Notes: generated by a model not told the origin, from the letters alone. A stretch of 64,000 bases of DNA from Larix kaempferi (GCA_027924585.1 BSBM01000050.1:2294001-2358000), one strand, 5' to 3'. Shown: positions 49,026 through 60,395, counted from the first letter of the stretch. A program made the numbers and translations.

Positions 49026-50360
49026 GATTGCCCCCTGATGTGTGAGGGTAGGAGCTCATCGTATGGCCGATAGACATCATAGTTATTTTGGTTTTTTCCT
49101 GGGGTTTGGAAAAGATAAGAGACTGATTGGAGACTGGAACAACGACCCCTTGGAAGCTGCAAAAAATTAAAAAAAATTACATGGCCTCAAAATGAATGAG
49201 GAATAATCTCTGACTATGGACGAGGCCGGCATACCCATGCTCATATCAAGATATATACATAACAATTAGGCCCACGAAGGGGAGCCTGAAGAAATACATA
49301 AAAATATGTTGGTACATCATAATGGTCCAGAGGGGACACAATGCTGGGACATACTCATGGTCATACCATGACTGATCTGAGAAACTGATACACTGGAAAA
49401 AGGAAACAACCGTTCTGAAAAAGGTATCAGAAGGGTTGATGAATTGCTGAAACTGAAGGTGTCCAACATCTGTAGGGACTCAATAACTGTGAGTCAACTC
49501 TGAGGAGTTATATGTAACTGTATACTCAAGGGAGTACAAAACTGGGGTACATCTGAATGTTGTCACCAAGCGCAACCCGGATATCTATAGGAAAATGTAA
49601 CTAGTTCTTTCCTCAATTAGACTCTCAAATGTGGTAGAGTCAGGTGATATCCGGGGTCTTCAACAAAAACTGAAAGGATCGATACCTTGTACGAGTCTCA
49701 ACGATGTGATCAAGGTGTTGAAGTCGAGCATGTGAGAAACAATCATTTGGAGAGGCACTGAGGACTCCTTTCGAAATGATCTGTAGGCACTCATCACAAA
49801 TGGTGATGAGTGCAAGGCACATGGACCTCTAGGTATATCCTCTGGAATAGATTTGGTTGGCGTCGACAGAGGGAGACCGACAACTACCAAGGCAATGTTG
49901 TTTCCTTGATAAGAGCACGAGGTGTACAACTGAAGTGTGATAAGACTGATGGTAGGATTGTTATACTGTGGGGATGGGAAATAACTGGGGTCATAAAGTG
50001 GGTGGACTCAAACTTCCTTTGTTCAGAGCATGATGACATGGTTGACCTGGCAGCATAGGGAACTGACTTTTAGGTGTGAGGGTCATAGCTTAGGGGTATG
50101 TATTGCAGACTTGAGTGATCTGGGGAGGGTCCAGTTGATGGATGTTGTAGGGGGAGTATCAGGGTGACATATTGCAGAATACTCTGAACAAAGGCGACCA
50201 AAATGGGGAAGTTGCCGTAAGAGTAGACAGGGTCTGTTGTGGCGCCAAAAAGCACCATTGGGTCCTTCTTCGTAGTTTTAATGAGCTCCAAGAAGGGATA
50301 AAAATGTGCTCTAAAATGGTATTGTCCTGTGGATTTATGCGAGCCCAGGACTATTCATGC
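49026..50360. other. 3' internal region of the minus-strand element, noncoding
   Basis: No open frame here matches a known family. The sequence is moderately AT-rich with purine-rich stretches on the plus strand. Given the LTR to its left I read it as the 3' untranslated part of that element. Confidence 0.4.
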
Positions 50361-50760
50361 TCATAAGTGCTTTCATTTTTAAGGAGTCTGAAAACAATAA
50401 GAAGACTCTGCAGTGGTTGTGGAATACTGTCCTGCGGATTTATATGAGCCCAAGATGGTGATTGCTCATGGTTGCTTTCATTTTTTGGGAGTCTGAAAGT
50501 GGTAAGTAGACTCCATTGGTGTTATTTTTCGTAAGTTAGTCTCCAAGGCCTGAAAAAGCATAAAATGATGCAAATGGAGAACTCTTCTAGCCGATGTGAC
50601 TAGAGTATTCATTTTTCGTAATTGGCCTACAAGGTCCGGAAAAGGGGTAAACGTATACCAGGTAGACGCCCTTTCGAATACTTTTAGCAAGCATGAAAGG
50701 AAGCAAGGTTGCTCAGCAATCTTTTCATTGTTTTAGGAGTCAGAAAAGAGCTTAACAGAA
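50361..50760. repeat. Diffuse tandem repeats of about 110-120 bp
   Basis: Phrases such as GTGCTTTCATTTTTAAGGAGTCTGAAA and GTTGCTTTCATTTTTTGGGAGTCTGAAA (first and second copies, near 50365 and 50474) and the 'CGTAA...GGCC..GAAAAAG' phrase (near 50530, 50617, 50780) recur at loose spacing. These are old, diverged repeats. Confidence 0.55.
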
Positions 50761-50799
50761 ACTCCCTAAGTGCCTTTTTCGTAAAAGGCTTGCTCGGCC

Positions 50800-51580
50800 C
50801 GAAAAAGGGGTAAAATTATACCGAACAAAAAGGTATTGGTGAGAGCGAGGAATGATCTCGAGCATCGCATGAGCATGGAAAACTGAATATGGCAACATAA
50901 AGATTGTGAAAAGACGGGCAACGGCCGATGTGGCATGCAAACCAAGGCAATGAGTGGCATTTTAGAAAAAATGCCCAAAAATGATGGGGGTGAGAGCGAG
51001 AAATGGTCTCAAGCATCATCACGAGCGCGGAAAATAGAATTCGGCAATATAAGACTCGTAAAAAATGGACGACGGGCGATGTGGCACGCAAATCGAGGCG
51101 ACGAGGGGGCATGTAAAAATAAATGCCCGAAAATCTAGGCGTGAAGGCGAGAAATGATCTCAAGCATGATCACGTGCACGGAAAACTGAATCCGACGATA
51201 TAAGACTCGTAAAAAATGGACGACGTTCGATGTGGCACGCAAACCGAGGCGACGAGGGGGCTTGTAAAAAATGCCCAAAAAATTTGGGCGTGAAAGTGAG
51301 AAATGATCTCAAGCATCATCACGAGCGTGGAAAGCTGAATCTGGCGATATAAAACTCGTAAAAAATGGACAGTGGCCGATGTGGCACACGAACCGAGGCG
51401 ACGAGGGGGCATGTAAAAAATGCCCAAAAAATATGGAGGTGAGAGCAAGAAATGATCTCAAGCATCATCACGAGTGCATAAAACTGAATCCAGCGATATA
51501 AAACTTGTCAAAAACAGACGATGGCTGATGTGGCATGCAAACCGAGGCAACGAGGGCCATGGGAAAAATGCCCAAAAAAT
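50800..51580. repeat. Tandem array of about 150-bp units (about 5 copies)
   Basis: The marker AATGATCTCAAGCATCATCA or close variants recurs at 50851, 51002, 51153, 51302 and 51451 (steps 151, 151, 149, 149). Each unit also holds ACCGAGGCGACGAGGG, GATGTGGCA and AATGCCCAAAAA segments. Many changes between units are C/G to T/A, as expected from decay of methylated CG sites. Frames through the array are by-products. Confidence 0.92.
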
Positions 51581-51890
51581 GTACCTGGTGGAATCGGGAA
51601 AAGGAGTGGACTATCATGAATTTCTCATTGTGCTGATTCCAACGATTTGAAAAACGGACGTCATATGATACCGAAATGGTTGTTTGGAAAATGGTCAAAT
51701 CTCTATAAATAGTGTGTGGGCCCAATGCGACATGTGTCATTGTTATGTGCGTGTTTCACAGAGCATTTGAGTGGGTCAGAGCATTTTCTCGATTTGTGGG
51801 AGATTCGACCGTTGGAATTGCGTTCTGCGAGTTTCAGGTAAGCCTATGTGCCTTAGCCTTTTCAATTATTTCCTTTCTGGTTAGCGGCGG
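51581..51890. other. Short spacer between the arrays
   Basis: A promoter-like CTATAAATAG lies at about 51702-51711 on the plus strand, about 570 bp upstream of the plant mobile domain gene remnant. It could be that gene's promoter. I see nothing else here. Confidence 0.4.
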
Positions 51891-52210
51891 GCCCCCGAAG
51901 GCCGCGAAATTCCACTTTGGAATTCCAACGTGGAATATCACGGGTTTCGGCTCTTTTTCTGCGTTGAACATCGCGGGTATGGAATTGATACCCGCAATGT
52001 TCATCGCGGGTTTAGGGAGACAGTCGCGATGTTCATCGCGGGTTTAGGGAGATAGTCGCGATGTTCATCGCGACTGTTTAGCTGACAGTCGCGATGTTCA
52101 TCGCGACTGTGGGGCTGATACCCGCGATGATCAGCGCGTCTTTTGATTAAAAAGTTGTGATGCTCATCACGGCTTTTGATGAAAAATCCATGATGATCAT
52201 CGTAGCTAAG
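51891..52210. repeat. 33-bp tandem array of hairpins
   Basis: Hairpin cores CGCGATGTTCATCGCG (7-bp arms, TT loop) or variants occur at 52025-52040, 52057-52072, 52090-52105, 52123-52138 and about 52155-52172 and 52187-52205. More diverged units lie at about 51993, 51959 and 51926. The spacing is 32-33 bp. Since 33 is a multiple of three, a minus-strand frame (52417-52001) shows an 11-residue repeating peptide of the SRDEHRD type. Confidence 0.9.
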
Positions 52211-52284
52211 AGCCCAAAAGTTACGATGGGATTTTTTGGAAAAAAAATTGTTTTCTAAAAAAATTTCTTTGTTTTCTTGGCAGG

Positions 52285-53560
52285 ATGCTGAGGAGGCTGC
52301 TAGTAGCGTGGCGGGAGAGGGAGATAGATGAGGAGTTGATGGGTTATATTCGGGATGACCCGTGTGTCCAGGAGGCCTTGGCTGATGGTGGGCTCCTAAA
52401 GTTTTGCCAGATTCCACTCATGCATTCAGTCAAAGAGATGCTGAACAAATTGGTGGATTTGTGGGTCCCAGCTGAGGGTGCATTTTTGGTGGGGGGTGAG
52501 CGTCTATAGATCACCCTGAATGATGTTTATTTCCTTACTGGCCTGCCTCGTTTTGGGAATATAGGGGAGCTCCAGCCGAGGATTCCTGCGGGGGTGGACA
52601 TTGAGGATCTCTTAGATAGATTTTGTGTCCCTGGAGCTATTGCGCAGAACAGCGGACTGAGTCTGACATCTTTACGGGAGAGGGAGATGCAGGCGGTAGG
52701 GGCTTGTGTTCTACGTGTGTTGGGTGCCCAGGCGCCATATCATTTGTCTGGGGGGAAAACGGTGATGGTAGACCGTGTATTGAGAGGGACCTACTTTTCT
52801 TAGGGTCATATTTTTTTGGCCTGTGTTCAGAGAGATCTGGACAAGGTCGGCCGGGAGGGGGGGGGAGTTTTGTTATGCCTCCTTCCTCTGTTGTTTTTTC
52901 TTTGAGCGAGTACCGACCTTGCGTTCGCGTGTGCTAGTTCGGGATGGGTGCAGAGTGAGCCGCAGATGGTGTGGTGGTGGGAGGTTATGCCCCGGGGTGG
53001 TGGTGGGTATCCGTCGTTTCTTTTCGGCGGATATGTATGAGCAGTGGCAGTAGATACCCCTGCAGATTGATGATTATCCATATGCTGGCATGGACTTCCG
53101 AGGAGATCCGGAGATGCCTCGGGCTCAGGGATAGGCCTGGGGTCTAGACTGTATGTCTTTGTGTTTGGTTCTCTATTATATCATGTTTATATTTTTTTGT
53201 TATGAGTATAGCTAGATATATTTATATGATATTAACTTGGTTCACTTGTGTGATGGTGCAGATATTGGTCTGAGGCCACCAGCTGATCATGTGGGTCGTC
53301 GGGGACGAGCGATGGTGGTGGTACCGCCACCTGTAGAGGCGCTGCCTCCTCGTGTTTGAGGAGTTTTGTGTCCTCGATACGATGCCCTGGAGGGCGTACG
53401 GGAGACTTTGGAGGGGATTCTAAAGGGAGCCCCAAAGGACGGCTGGAGGGACTTGGACCGGCACATTATTGAGCATTGTTTCGATTCTCCTCGTGAGTGG
53501 TGGTCTATCCTGGTCAGAGTAGCAGTTATGACGACCGAGAGGAGGTTTCCCCCTTGAAGT
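52285..53560 (+). pseudogene. Plant mobile domain (MAIN/MAIL1-like) gene remnant, antisense to the host retroelement
   Basis: The frame opens at an ATG at 52285, right after a good splice acceptor (TTGTTTTCTTGGCAG). Residues 1-74 contain the lead CQIPLMHSVKEMLNKLVDLW, and after an in-frame TAG (52507-52509) the domain signature ITLNDVYFLTGLPRFGN follows, then 69 more codons to a stop at 52801-52803. A run of Gs at about 52858-52866 coincides with a shift to another frame, which continues with FERVPTLRSR and later ADMYEQWQ and IPLQIDDYPYAGMDF. A last part at 53260-53557 (ALEGVRETLEGILKG) may be a C-terminal exon. There are at least three stops and one frameshift, so it is not functional. It lies on the strand opposite to the surrounding minus-strand gypsy-like element. 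Host-type PMD proteins act in silencing and genome stability; the role of TE-borne copies is not established. Confidence 0.65.
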
Positions 53561-54165
53561 GGCCTGTGATCAATATAAAAGTGATTATGTTCTATTATTT
53601 CTGATATCTCGTGTATTTGCATTAATTAATTATTACAGGTTCATCACATCTGGTATCAGAGCACTTTCTTGGGCTCGCTGGGTGAAATTTTTGCCAAAAC
53701 AATTTTCGCATCTGTTGCAGGTTCGGATTTGGGAATAATCCATATCCGCTTAACTGTGGGAAGTACTTGGGCATAAGCCCTAAAACTCATTGTGAGGAGT
53801 ACCACAGGAACCCCGAAGTAGCTGGCCCATTGAGAGGACCTGCCAGCGAAAAGGGCAACGACCCCTACCTGATTGACTAGTTCCCACCCGTGAGGTAAAC
53901 CAAGAGTTGTCGTTTGTGGCAAAGCGGTTATCAGTTTTACCTGAGCCGTGGAGTGAGGGGTACTGCCCCAATACGCAAGTCGTCAGACAACATTGGTGGC
54001 CGAGTGAAACCCTTGAACTGTTAGGAATCCGCACATACCTGGGGTCCATATCTATTTTCAGCTGAACTGTTGTCGATCGTTTTTGCGTCGTTTTAGATCC
54101 AGTCGTTCAGATCCATTTTGCAAGCCGTTCCAAATCCAGCCATTTTCAATCCATTTTGTTAGTAT
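53541..54165 (+). mobile_element. Truncated gypsy LTR end, primer site and leader
   Basis: About 108 bp of LTR end (to ATCACA at 53648), then TGGTATCAGAGC at 53651-53662, then 500 bp of leader. All match 55003-55620 of the complete element next door. The rest of the LTR and all coding sequence are missing. It starts abruptly at the end of the plant mobile domain remnant. Confidence 0.85.
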
Positions 54166-54740
54166 ATTGTTGTGTATGTATATATCTATTTTCTGCATAC
54201 CATTGGTAACTACTTTGGTGTAATCCTATATATTTCAACAGAATGCCCTGCTGCTTGGACATGGATGTATCATCTCATGGGAGTTGTACATGTCAAAAAA
54301 TAAAATATAGAACTACAAATATTTTAAATTTATGTTAACCAAGTATTTGTAGATTGCAAAATTAAATACAATCAATGAAAATATAAAATATATCGTACTG
54401 GCATTGTCCAATAAACTATCTAAAATAGGATCCTCTATCAGGCCATGACAAGTATCCTGCAATGTGAGCATCAATGTAGAGCAACTAGGATAGAACCAGA
54501 ATGGCCAACCTAGCCAGATGTAGTACATGGTGTAGAATCGATGTGGCCTAAAGACCCTATGCCTAGTAGTCTAACATCATCACACAATAGATCTTGACAA
54601 GAAGCTACCGCAAACATCATAGGTTGAACAACATCACTTGTCATAGACAATATAGAAATATTGATGGCTTGGATCCTATCTCCAAGTTGAGGTGGATTGG
54701 GGGTGAGGGGGTTAGGCATATGCTGAAGAGTAGGCAACCC
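54166..54740. other. Spacer before the complete gypsy element
   Basis: AT-rich, no recognised gene. A minus-strand frame at 54510-54737 is unassigned. The last five bases AACCC (54736-54740) are the left target duplication of the gypsy element. Before that insertion this stretch was continuous with 59093 onward. Confidence 0.5.
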
Positions 54741-55113
54741 TATTAGGAACCTATGTCAACCCTTCTCTTTACTATGTTAGTATATTGTTGTTGGACACAT
54801 ATGCTTCGTAAGTCGTCCCGTAGTATTTGTTGATCCGTAGTTTATATTAGCCCATAGTATTGGACGCATATGCTTTGTAAGTCGTCCCGTAGTATTATAT
54901 GTCCCATGGTTTTGACTCATAGTATTGGGCATAGACTTAGTATATAAGTGTGTGTTGAGATCATTGAAGGCAATGTGAAGTTAATTGTATTGAGCTTGCT
55001 CAAAGGAGTTTGCCCCCTCGAAGTGGCCCGTGATCAATATAAAAGTGATTTTGAGTTCTATTATTTCTAATATCTCGTGTATTGCATTAATTAATTATTG
55101 CAGGTTCATCACA
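54741..55113 (+). repeat. 5' LTR of the gypsy element
   Basis: 373 bp, aligned over its length with 58707-59092. It contains the repeated GTCCCGTAGTATT and TTGGACGCATATGCTT phrases, and a TATATAAGTG motif at about 54938 that may be the TATA box. Confidence 0.93.
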
Positions 55114-56164
55114 TCTGGTATCAGAGCACTTTCTTGGGCTCGTTGGGTGGAATTTCTGCCAATTTTTTTTTTCGCATCTGTTGCAGCTTCGGATTTGGGA
55201 ATAATCCCTATCCGCTTAACTGTGGGAAGTACTTGGGCATAAGCCCTAAAACTCATTGTGAGGAGTACCATAGGAACCCCAAAGTAGCTGGCCCATTGAG
55301 AGGACCTGCCAACGAAAAGAGCAACGACCCCTAGCTGATTGACTAGTTCCCACCCGTGAGGTAAACCAAGAGTTGTCGTTTGTGGCAAAGCGGTTATTAG
55401 TTTTACCTGAGCTGTGGAGTGAGGGGTACTGCCCCAATACGCAAGCCGTCAGACAGCATTGGTGGCCGAGTGAAACACCTGAACTGTTAGGAAGTCGTAC
55501 ATATCCATATCTATTTTCAGTTGAACGGTTGCCGATCACTTCCGCTCCAGATCCAGTCGTTTCAGATCTATTCTGAAAGTCGTTCCAGATCCAGTCGTCG
55601 TTTCAGATCCATCCATTTTCGATCCCTTCCGCGCCGTTGTTGCCGATCCATTTCTGGAAAAAATAAATAAATAAATAAATAAAATAAAATAAAATATAAA
55701 ATAAAAATAAAAATTAAAAAAAAAAAACAGTTTTTTCTCCATATCTCCCTTGTTTTCACTCTGTTTCCCTTGAAATTTTTGGGGAACCCCTGTCATCCCA
55801 TTCTACATCTTTAATTCCTGAGGACCCTATCCCCAATTCCCCTTCCCAAAGCCCGAAATCCAACATTTGTCTATTTTTAGGGTTTGCCATAACTTCCTCA
55901 GATTTCACCCAATCACTTTCAAATTTTACCACAGAATTCCTTTCTGAATTCTGCTTCTTTGTCCCTCTGCCAAATTTTCTCATTCTATCACCCCACTTCT
56001 GAAATCCCCCTTTTTGCTTTCTTGTCCTTTTGACAGTGTCCAAAATCTAGTCAAACCCCAATTACCCATCAGATTTTTCCCCAATCCAAATTTCCCTTTA
56101 CTAAAACAGCTTATGTTTGTGTTTTTCTACCCATTCCACCAAAAAAAAAAAAAAAAACCTGGTT

Positions 56165-56923
56165 ATGGTTGTCACCCGTGTAGGAGCACATACCATGGAG
56201 GAAGCACTTGCAACCATCCAAACCAAACTCCAAGATCTCGATGAAAAATTTCTCAGCCTCCATCTTCAACATTCATCTATGAACAATACCAGACAGCCAG
56301 AATCTTTTGTAGCCACCGGGTTCTCTTCTTTCAACAATTTTCGTGGGCCGAAGCTTGATTTTCCTCTCTTCAATGGTACTAATCTGACTGGATGGATATA
56401 CTGAGCAGAACAATATTTCAGTCTACATAATACTTTTGATGTCCAGAAAGTTCCACTTGCATCCTTTCATTTGGAACAGGAAGCCCTTCAATGGTATCGT
56501 TGGTACATCAAAGCTCATCCCGAGCCAAACTGGACAGATTTTTGCCAACTCATTTTTCCACGATTTGGTCCTAGTGCTTTTGATGATTTCACAGGAGCAC
56601 TCACTAAACTTCACCAAATTGGCACAGTGAGAGAGTATCAGACAAAATTTGAGAAATTGTCCAATCACACAGAAGGATTGTCTGATGAATTCTACAGGAG
56701 TTGTTTTATCAATGGTCTCAAGGATGAAATCCGCTCAGAGGCCAAAATGTTTTGTCCCAACACAATGATGGAAGTCCTAGGGTTGGCTAAGTTGGCCGAG
56801 GACAAGATCGCAGCTCAACAACGCTCCAACCCACCTTTGTTCCCTTCAGAAATATGGGTTCCCAATGACCTCCCATCACGCCTGCTCCTCAACAAACTCC
56901 TATCAAGCATTTGTCTGAAATAG
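56165..56923 (+). pseudogene. Gypsy gag gene, one stop and a frameshift
   Basis: An ATG at 56165 begins a frame with a coiled-coil-like lead, then LDFPLFNGTNLTGWIY and EQYFSL..., a hallmark of plant gypsy gag. It then continues through LEQEALQWYRWYI, WTDFCQLIFPRFGP and EYQTKFEKLSNHTEGLSDEF, the retrotransposon gag domain. A TGA at 56402-56404 interrupts it, probably from an Arg CGA codon. Near 56885 the frame shifts by one base into the following long open frame. In an active relative gag and pol would form one polyprotein. The protein normally packages element RNA into virus-like particles. Confidence 0.87.
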
Positions 56924-58677
56924 AAATGCAGGCACGCCGAGAAAAAGGGCTTTGCTATAATTGTGATGAGAAATTCACTCGGGGACATACATGTGTTCAA
57001 CAAAAGCTCTATCTCTTGGATGTGGATTCTCCGCCTACCTTAGAACTTGTTGAAGAAGCTACAGATACAGTAGATGATCAGTTCGACATTCAACACCCGC
57101 CTATTGACACCCCATCTCAAGACGACCCACCCGAGATCTCTCTCCATGCTGTAACCGGCATCACCACCCCACAAACAATGCGGGTCAGGGGATACTTCAA
57201 GAAGCTCCCTCTTACCATACTCATTGATTCTGGTAGCACTCATAACTTCATTGACCCTCGGATTGCCAAACAGGCTGATTGTTTTGTCCATCCTTGCTCC
57301 AACTGTGAATTCATGGTTGCCAATGGGGGCACCTTACCTTGCAAAGAGAAGTGTCACAATGTGCGTATCTCTATGGAAGATTATAACCTACGCTCTGACA
57401 TGTTTTCCTTGTCCTTAGGGGGATGTGATGTGGTTTTGGGCGTTCAATGGCTACGCACACTTGGCCCCATCTTATGGGATTTTGCTGAACTTTGGATGCA
57501 GTTTAAAGTCAATGGGGCACAACACAAATTTATGGGCTTACAACTAGGGTCTCTCTGCATCATCAGTTCACATCGCCTGGAAAAAATCCTTAAGAAGAAT
57601 TCACATGGTGTCATTGCTCAACTCAATTCCATTCAGATACACCCATCAACAGTCTCCACTGCTTCCTTGGATAGATATGCAGGTATCTTTGTTGAACCAA
57701 TGCGCTTGTTGCCTTCAAGAGACCTTTCCGGTAAGAATTTAGCCACATCTACCTCTCAGCAGGAAATGATGGCTATTTTGCATGCAGTACAGAAGTGGCA
57801 GCCATACCTATTAGGGAATTATTTCTGCATCAAGACTGATCTCCCGAGTCTAGAAAATTTTCTGGAACAATGGGTCTCCTCCCCAACACACCTGAAATGG
57901 GTTATCCAACTCATGGGTTATCCCTATGTGATCACTTACAAGAAGGGTAAGGACAATATGGTGGAAGATGCTCCTTCTCGCACAATTGATGACCCAGTTT
58001 CTCTTACAGCTCTTTCTCTGCTTGTTCCAAATTGGTTGCCATATGTTCAACAGGGCTATCTCTTCTATGAACTCCATGCTTCTTCATCAACAGGGCACTC
58101 TAGGTTCTGCAAAATATATGACCGGGAACAATGTAACTTCTTTTGGCAGGGTCTAAAAATGAAAATTCAACAGATGGTGGCTGACGCTGATACTTTCCAA
58201 GTCAAAAAGGAGGAAACGACACTCCTTTCGGGATTATTCAAACCCTTGCCCATCCCTACATGGCTTTGGCCAACTATTTCTATGGATTTCCTAGCAGCGC
58301 TCTGGTGGTACAATACCACATCTCAAAGGACACCATATGAAGCAGTCTATGGAAAAACACCGCCAGTTCTTCTTCCATACACCCTTAGCAGTTCCCCAGT
58401 TCAGGAAATTGACTCGGTTCTTCGAAACCGCGATCAGATTCTTCTCATTCTGCAGGACAATCTTCACATGGCCAGAATTCGCCTGAAACAACAAGCCAAT
58501 CAGCACCGTTTTGAGCGCATTTTCCACGCAGCTGACGGGGTTCTTCTTCATCTACATCCTTCCAAGCAATCCTCCTTGACACTCCAAAGGCATCAGTGGG
58601 CCAAAATGCAACCCGAGGATGTTACCGGGGAACCACTCCTTCAGATTCTGCAGCAATTTCTCCAACCAAAGCTTTGA
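56911..58677 (+). pseudogene. Gypsy gag-pol remnant, 588-codon open frame with reverse transcriptase and integrase core deleted
   Basis: In order: a CCHC-type zinc knuckle (CYNCDEKFTRGHTC, residues about 15-28); an aspartic protease with the ILIDSGSTHNFID active site (about 106-118); the protease end VVLGVQWLRTLGPI (about 170-183); a short lead normally found just before reverse transcriptase (LDRYAGIFVEP). There follows a direct jump into RNase H (SQQEMMAILHAVQKWQPYLL, KTDLPSLENFLEQ, YKKGKDNMVEDAPSR). Next are the H2C2 zinc part of integrase, in which both Cys of the usual CDTC pair are replaced (DADTF), then ISMDF. A second jump leads to the integrase end (WWYNTTSQRTPYEAVYGK). The whole reverse transcriptase and the DDE core are gone, yet the frame stays open for 588 codons. 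It cannot be active by itself. Confidence 0.92.
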
Positions 58678-58706
58678 GGACAAAGCTTTTTCTAAGGGAG
58701 AGGGGA

Positions 58707-59092
58707 TGTTAGGAACCTATGTCAACCCTTCTCTTTACTATGTTAGTATATTGTTGTTGGACGCATATGCTTCGTAAGTCGTCCCGTAGTATTTGTTGAT
58801 CTGTAGTTTATATTAGCCCATAGTATTGACCCATAGTATTGGACGCATATGCTTTGTAAATCGTCCCGTAGTATTTTATGTCCCATGGTTTTGACTCATG
58901 GTATTGGGCATAGACTTAGTATATAAGTGTGTGTTGAGGTCATTGAAGGCACCGTGAAGTTAACTGTATTGAGCTTGCTCAAAGGAGGTTGCCCCCTCGA
59001 AGTGGCCCGTGATCAATATAAAAGTGATTCTGAGTTCTATTATTTCTAATATCTCGTGTATTGCATTAATTCATTATTGCAGGTTCATCACA
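58707..59092 (+). repeat. 3' LTR of the gypsy element
   Basis: 386 bp, starting TGTTAGGAACC after the purine tract and ending TTCATCACA. It carries an extra 13 bp or so (near 58820) relative to the 5' LTR. AACCC follows at 59093-59097. Confidence 0.95.
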
Positions 59093-59097
59093 AACCC

Positions 59098-60395
59098 TCT
59101 CAATAGGTTATACCTGGCTATTGCTCAATGCTAAGCATAGCCAATCTTACTACCCCCTTGGAATTCATCAATGTCAAATAATTGACATGGTGACCATAAT
59201 AAACTTAGCCCATAATTTATAAAGAAAATACAAGGGAGCATCCTTGTTATTGAAGGGAGATTTATTAAATACAATAAACCACCTATCCATTTTCTATGTC
59301 TATAATTTGCACTAGTACATGCAAAGACACGTGTTTGCCATATAAGAGGGTTGATTGGTCTAGGGTCAATAAACAATTGTACAATCATCTCTTTAGTTAA
59401 TAATATACAAGTTTTTCACCTCTTCTTTACTAATGTTGTTGATTAGTACTCTCTTATCCTAATCCTATATATATGGATCTATCATATAATTGACCATAAG
59501 CATGATGAATGGAAGCAACAATGTTGTTAAATGAAATACATGAAATACGAGATTGGTGTTTATAAGCTCACTAGTGAAATTTATTAGATCATCTAAACAT
59601 AGATTAGATTAATTTCTATGTATAGGGCTTGTGGGGGTTTTAGTAAAAAAGATGATGCGGTAATTTTGTTTCCACACGACAATGGCCACCTTGGAGCTTC
59701 GGCCCAGACAAAAACAGATTCAGATACGTTCTTTGAAATAATGCAACTGTAGGGTGGAATCTTCAAGAACAATTGGCCACCAGGTATGTTCTTTGTTAAC
59801 AAAATAACAGAAATTTGTAGACAAGCAGGGTGGTAGAAATATTCCTCCATTCATATTTTTGGCAGCTCTTCATAATGCGTTAGTTGCTACCGCTCGTCGC
59901 CTATCGAACACGACGATTTAGACGCAAACTAACTTCTGGTTGAAAATCTACTCTGCCTAATATTCGCTTCTTGTCCGTTTCTCCTTGGACTGGATTATGC
60001 TCCACTGCTTTTGCTTCAATTATTCTTCCATTCCTTCACCATGTCTTCTTTTAATTCTCTTCCCGTTATTTGTTTGCACATAATCTCTCATTTACAAACA
60101 AACAAAAAATGATTTCCTTCGTTTTCTGTGTTGCTGTCTTTTGTGAAGTTGAATTTCTGACGAGTAGTTGTCACACACAAAAGAAGTCCACTCCAAGATT
60201 CGCTCTCACAACACCATAGACGCAAGATTTTGAAAGAATAATGTGATTTCAAGGATAGACGCAAGATTTTGAAAGAATCCTTTCCAAACCACTAAAGGTA
60301 TCACAATGATGATGAAAGATTTTGAAAGAATCTTTTCAATAAAGTGACTAGACTTCTCAAGAATCTTTTGAAAGAAGTATTTATGTCGGGTACTG
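59098..60395. other. AT-rich spacer with unassigned short frames
   Basis: Minus-strand frames at 59131-59388 and 59593-59850 (85 codons each) do not resemble any protein I know. A phrase around GCAAGATTTTGAAAGAAT occurs twice at 60221-60275, with a third related copy near 60317-60332, as a short tandem duplication. No transposon ends were seen. Confidence 0.45.

Larger units (their letters stand above)
54741..59092 (+). mobile_element. Ty3/gypsy LTR retrotransposon with both LTRs, internally deleted
   Basis: LTRs lie at 54741-55113 (373 bp; first bases TATTAGG, so the terminal TG has mutated) and 58707-59092 (386 bp; TGTTAGG...ATCACA). AACCC repeats at 54736-54740 and 59093-59097 are the target duplication. 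The primer site TGGTATCAGAGC is at 55116-55127 and the polypurine tract AAGGGAGAGGGGA is at 58694-58706. Gag, zinc knuckle, protease, RNase H and integrase end pieces are present, but the reverse transcriptase and the integrase core are missing. Total length is 4352 bp, short for a gypsy element. LTRs differ by scattered substitutions and an indel of about 13 bp. It is non-autonomous. Confidence 0.96.

Noticed and set aside
55536-55796. Minus-strand frame rich in Phe, Tyr and Ile
   Set aside because: It arises from the AAATA/AAAAT low-complexity tract at about 55660-55730 in the gypsy leader.
56911-58677. Host gene encoding a 588-residue protein
   Set aside because: The zinc knuckle, protease, RNase H and integrase pieces between two LTRs show it is a gypsy gag-pol remnant.
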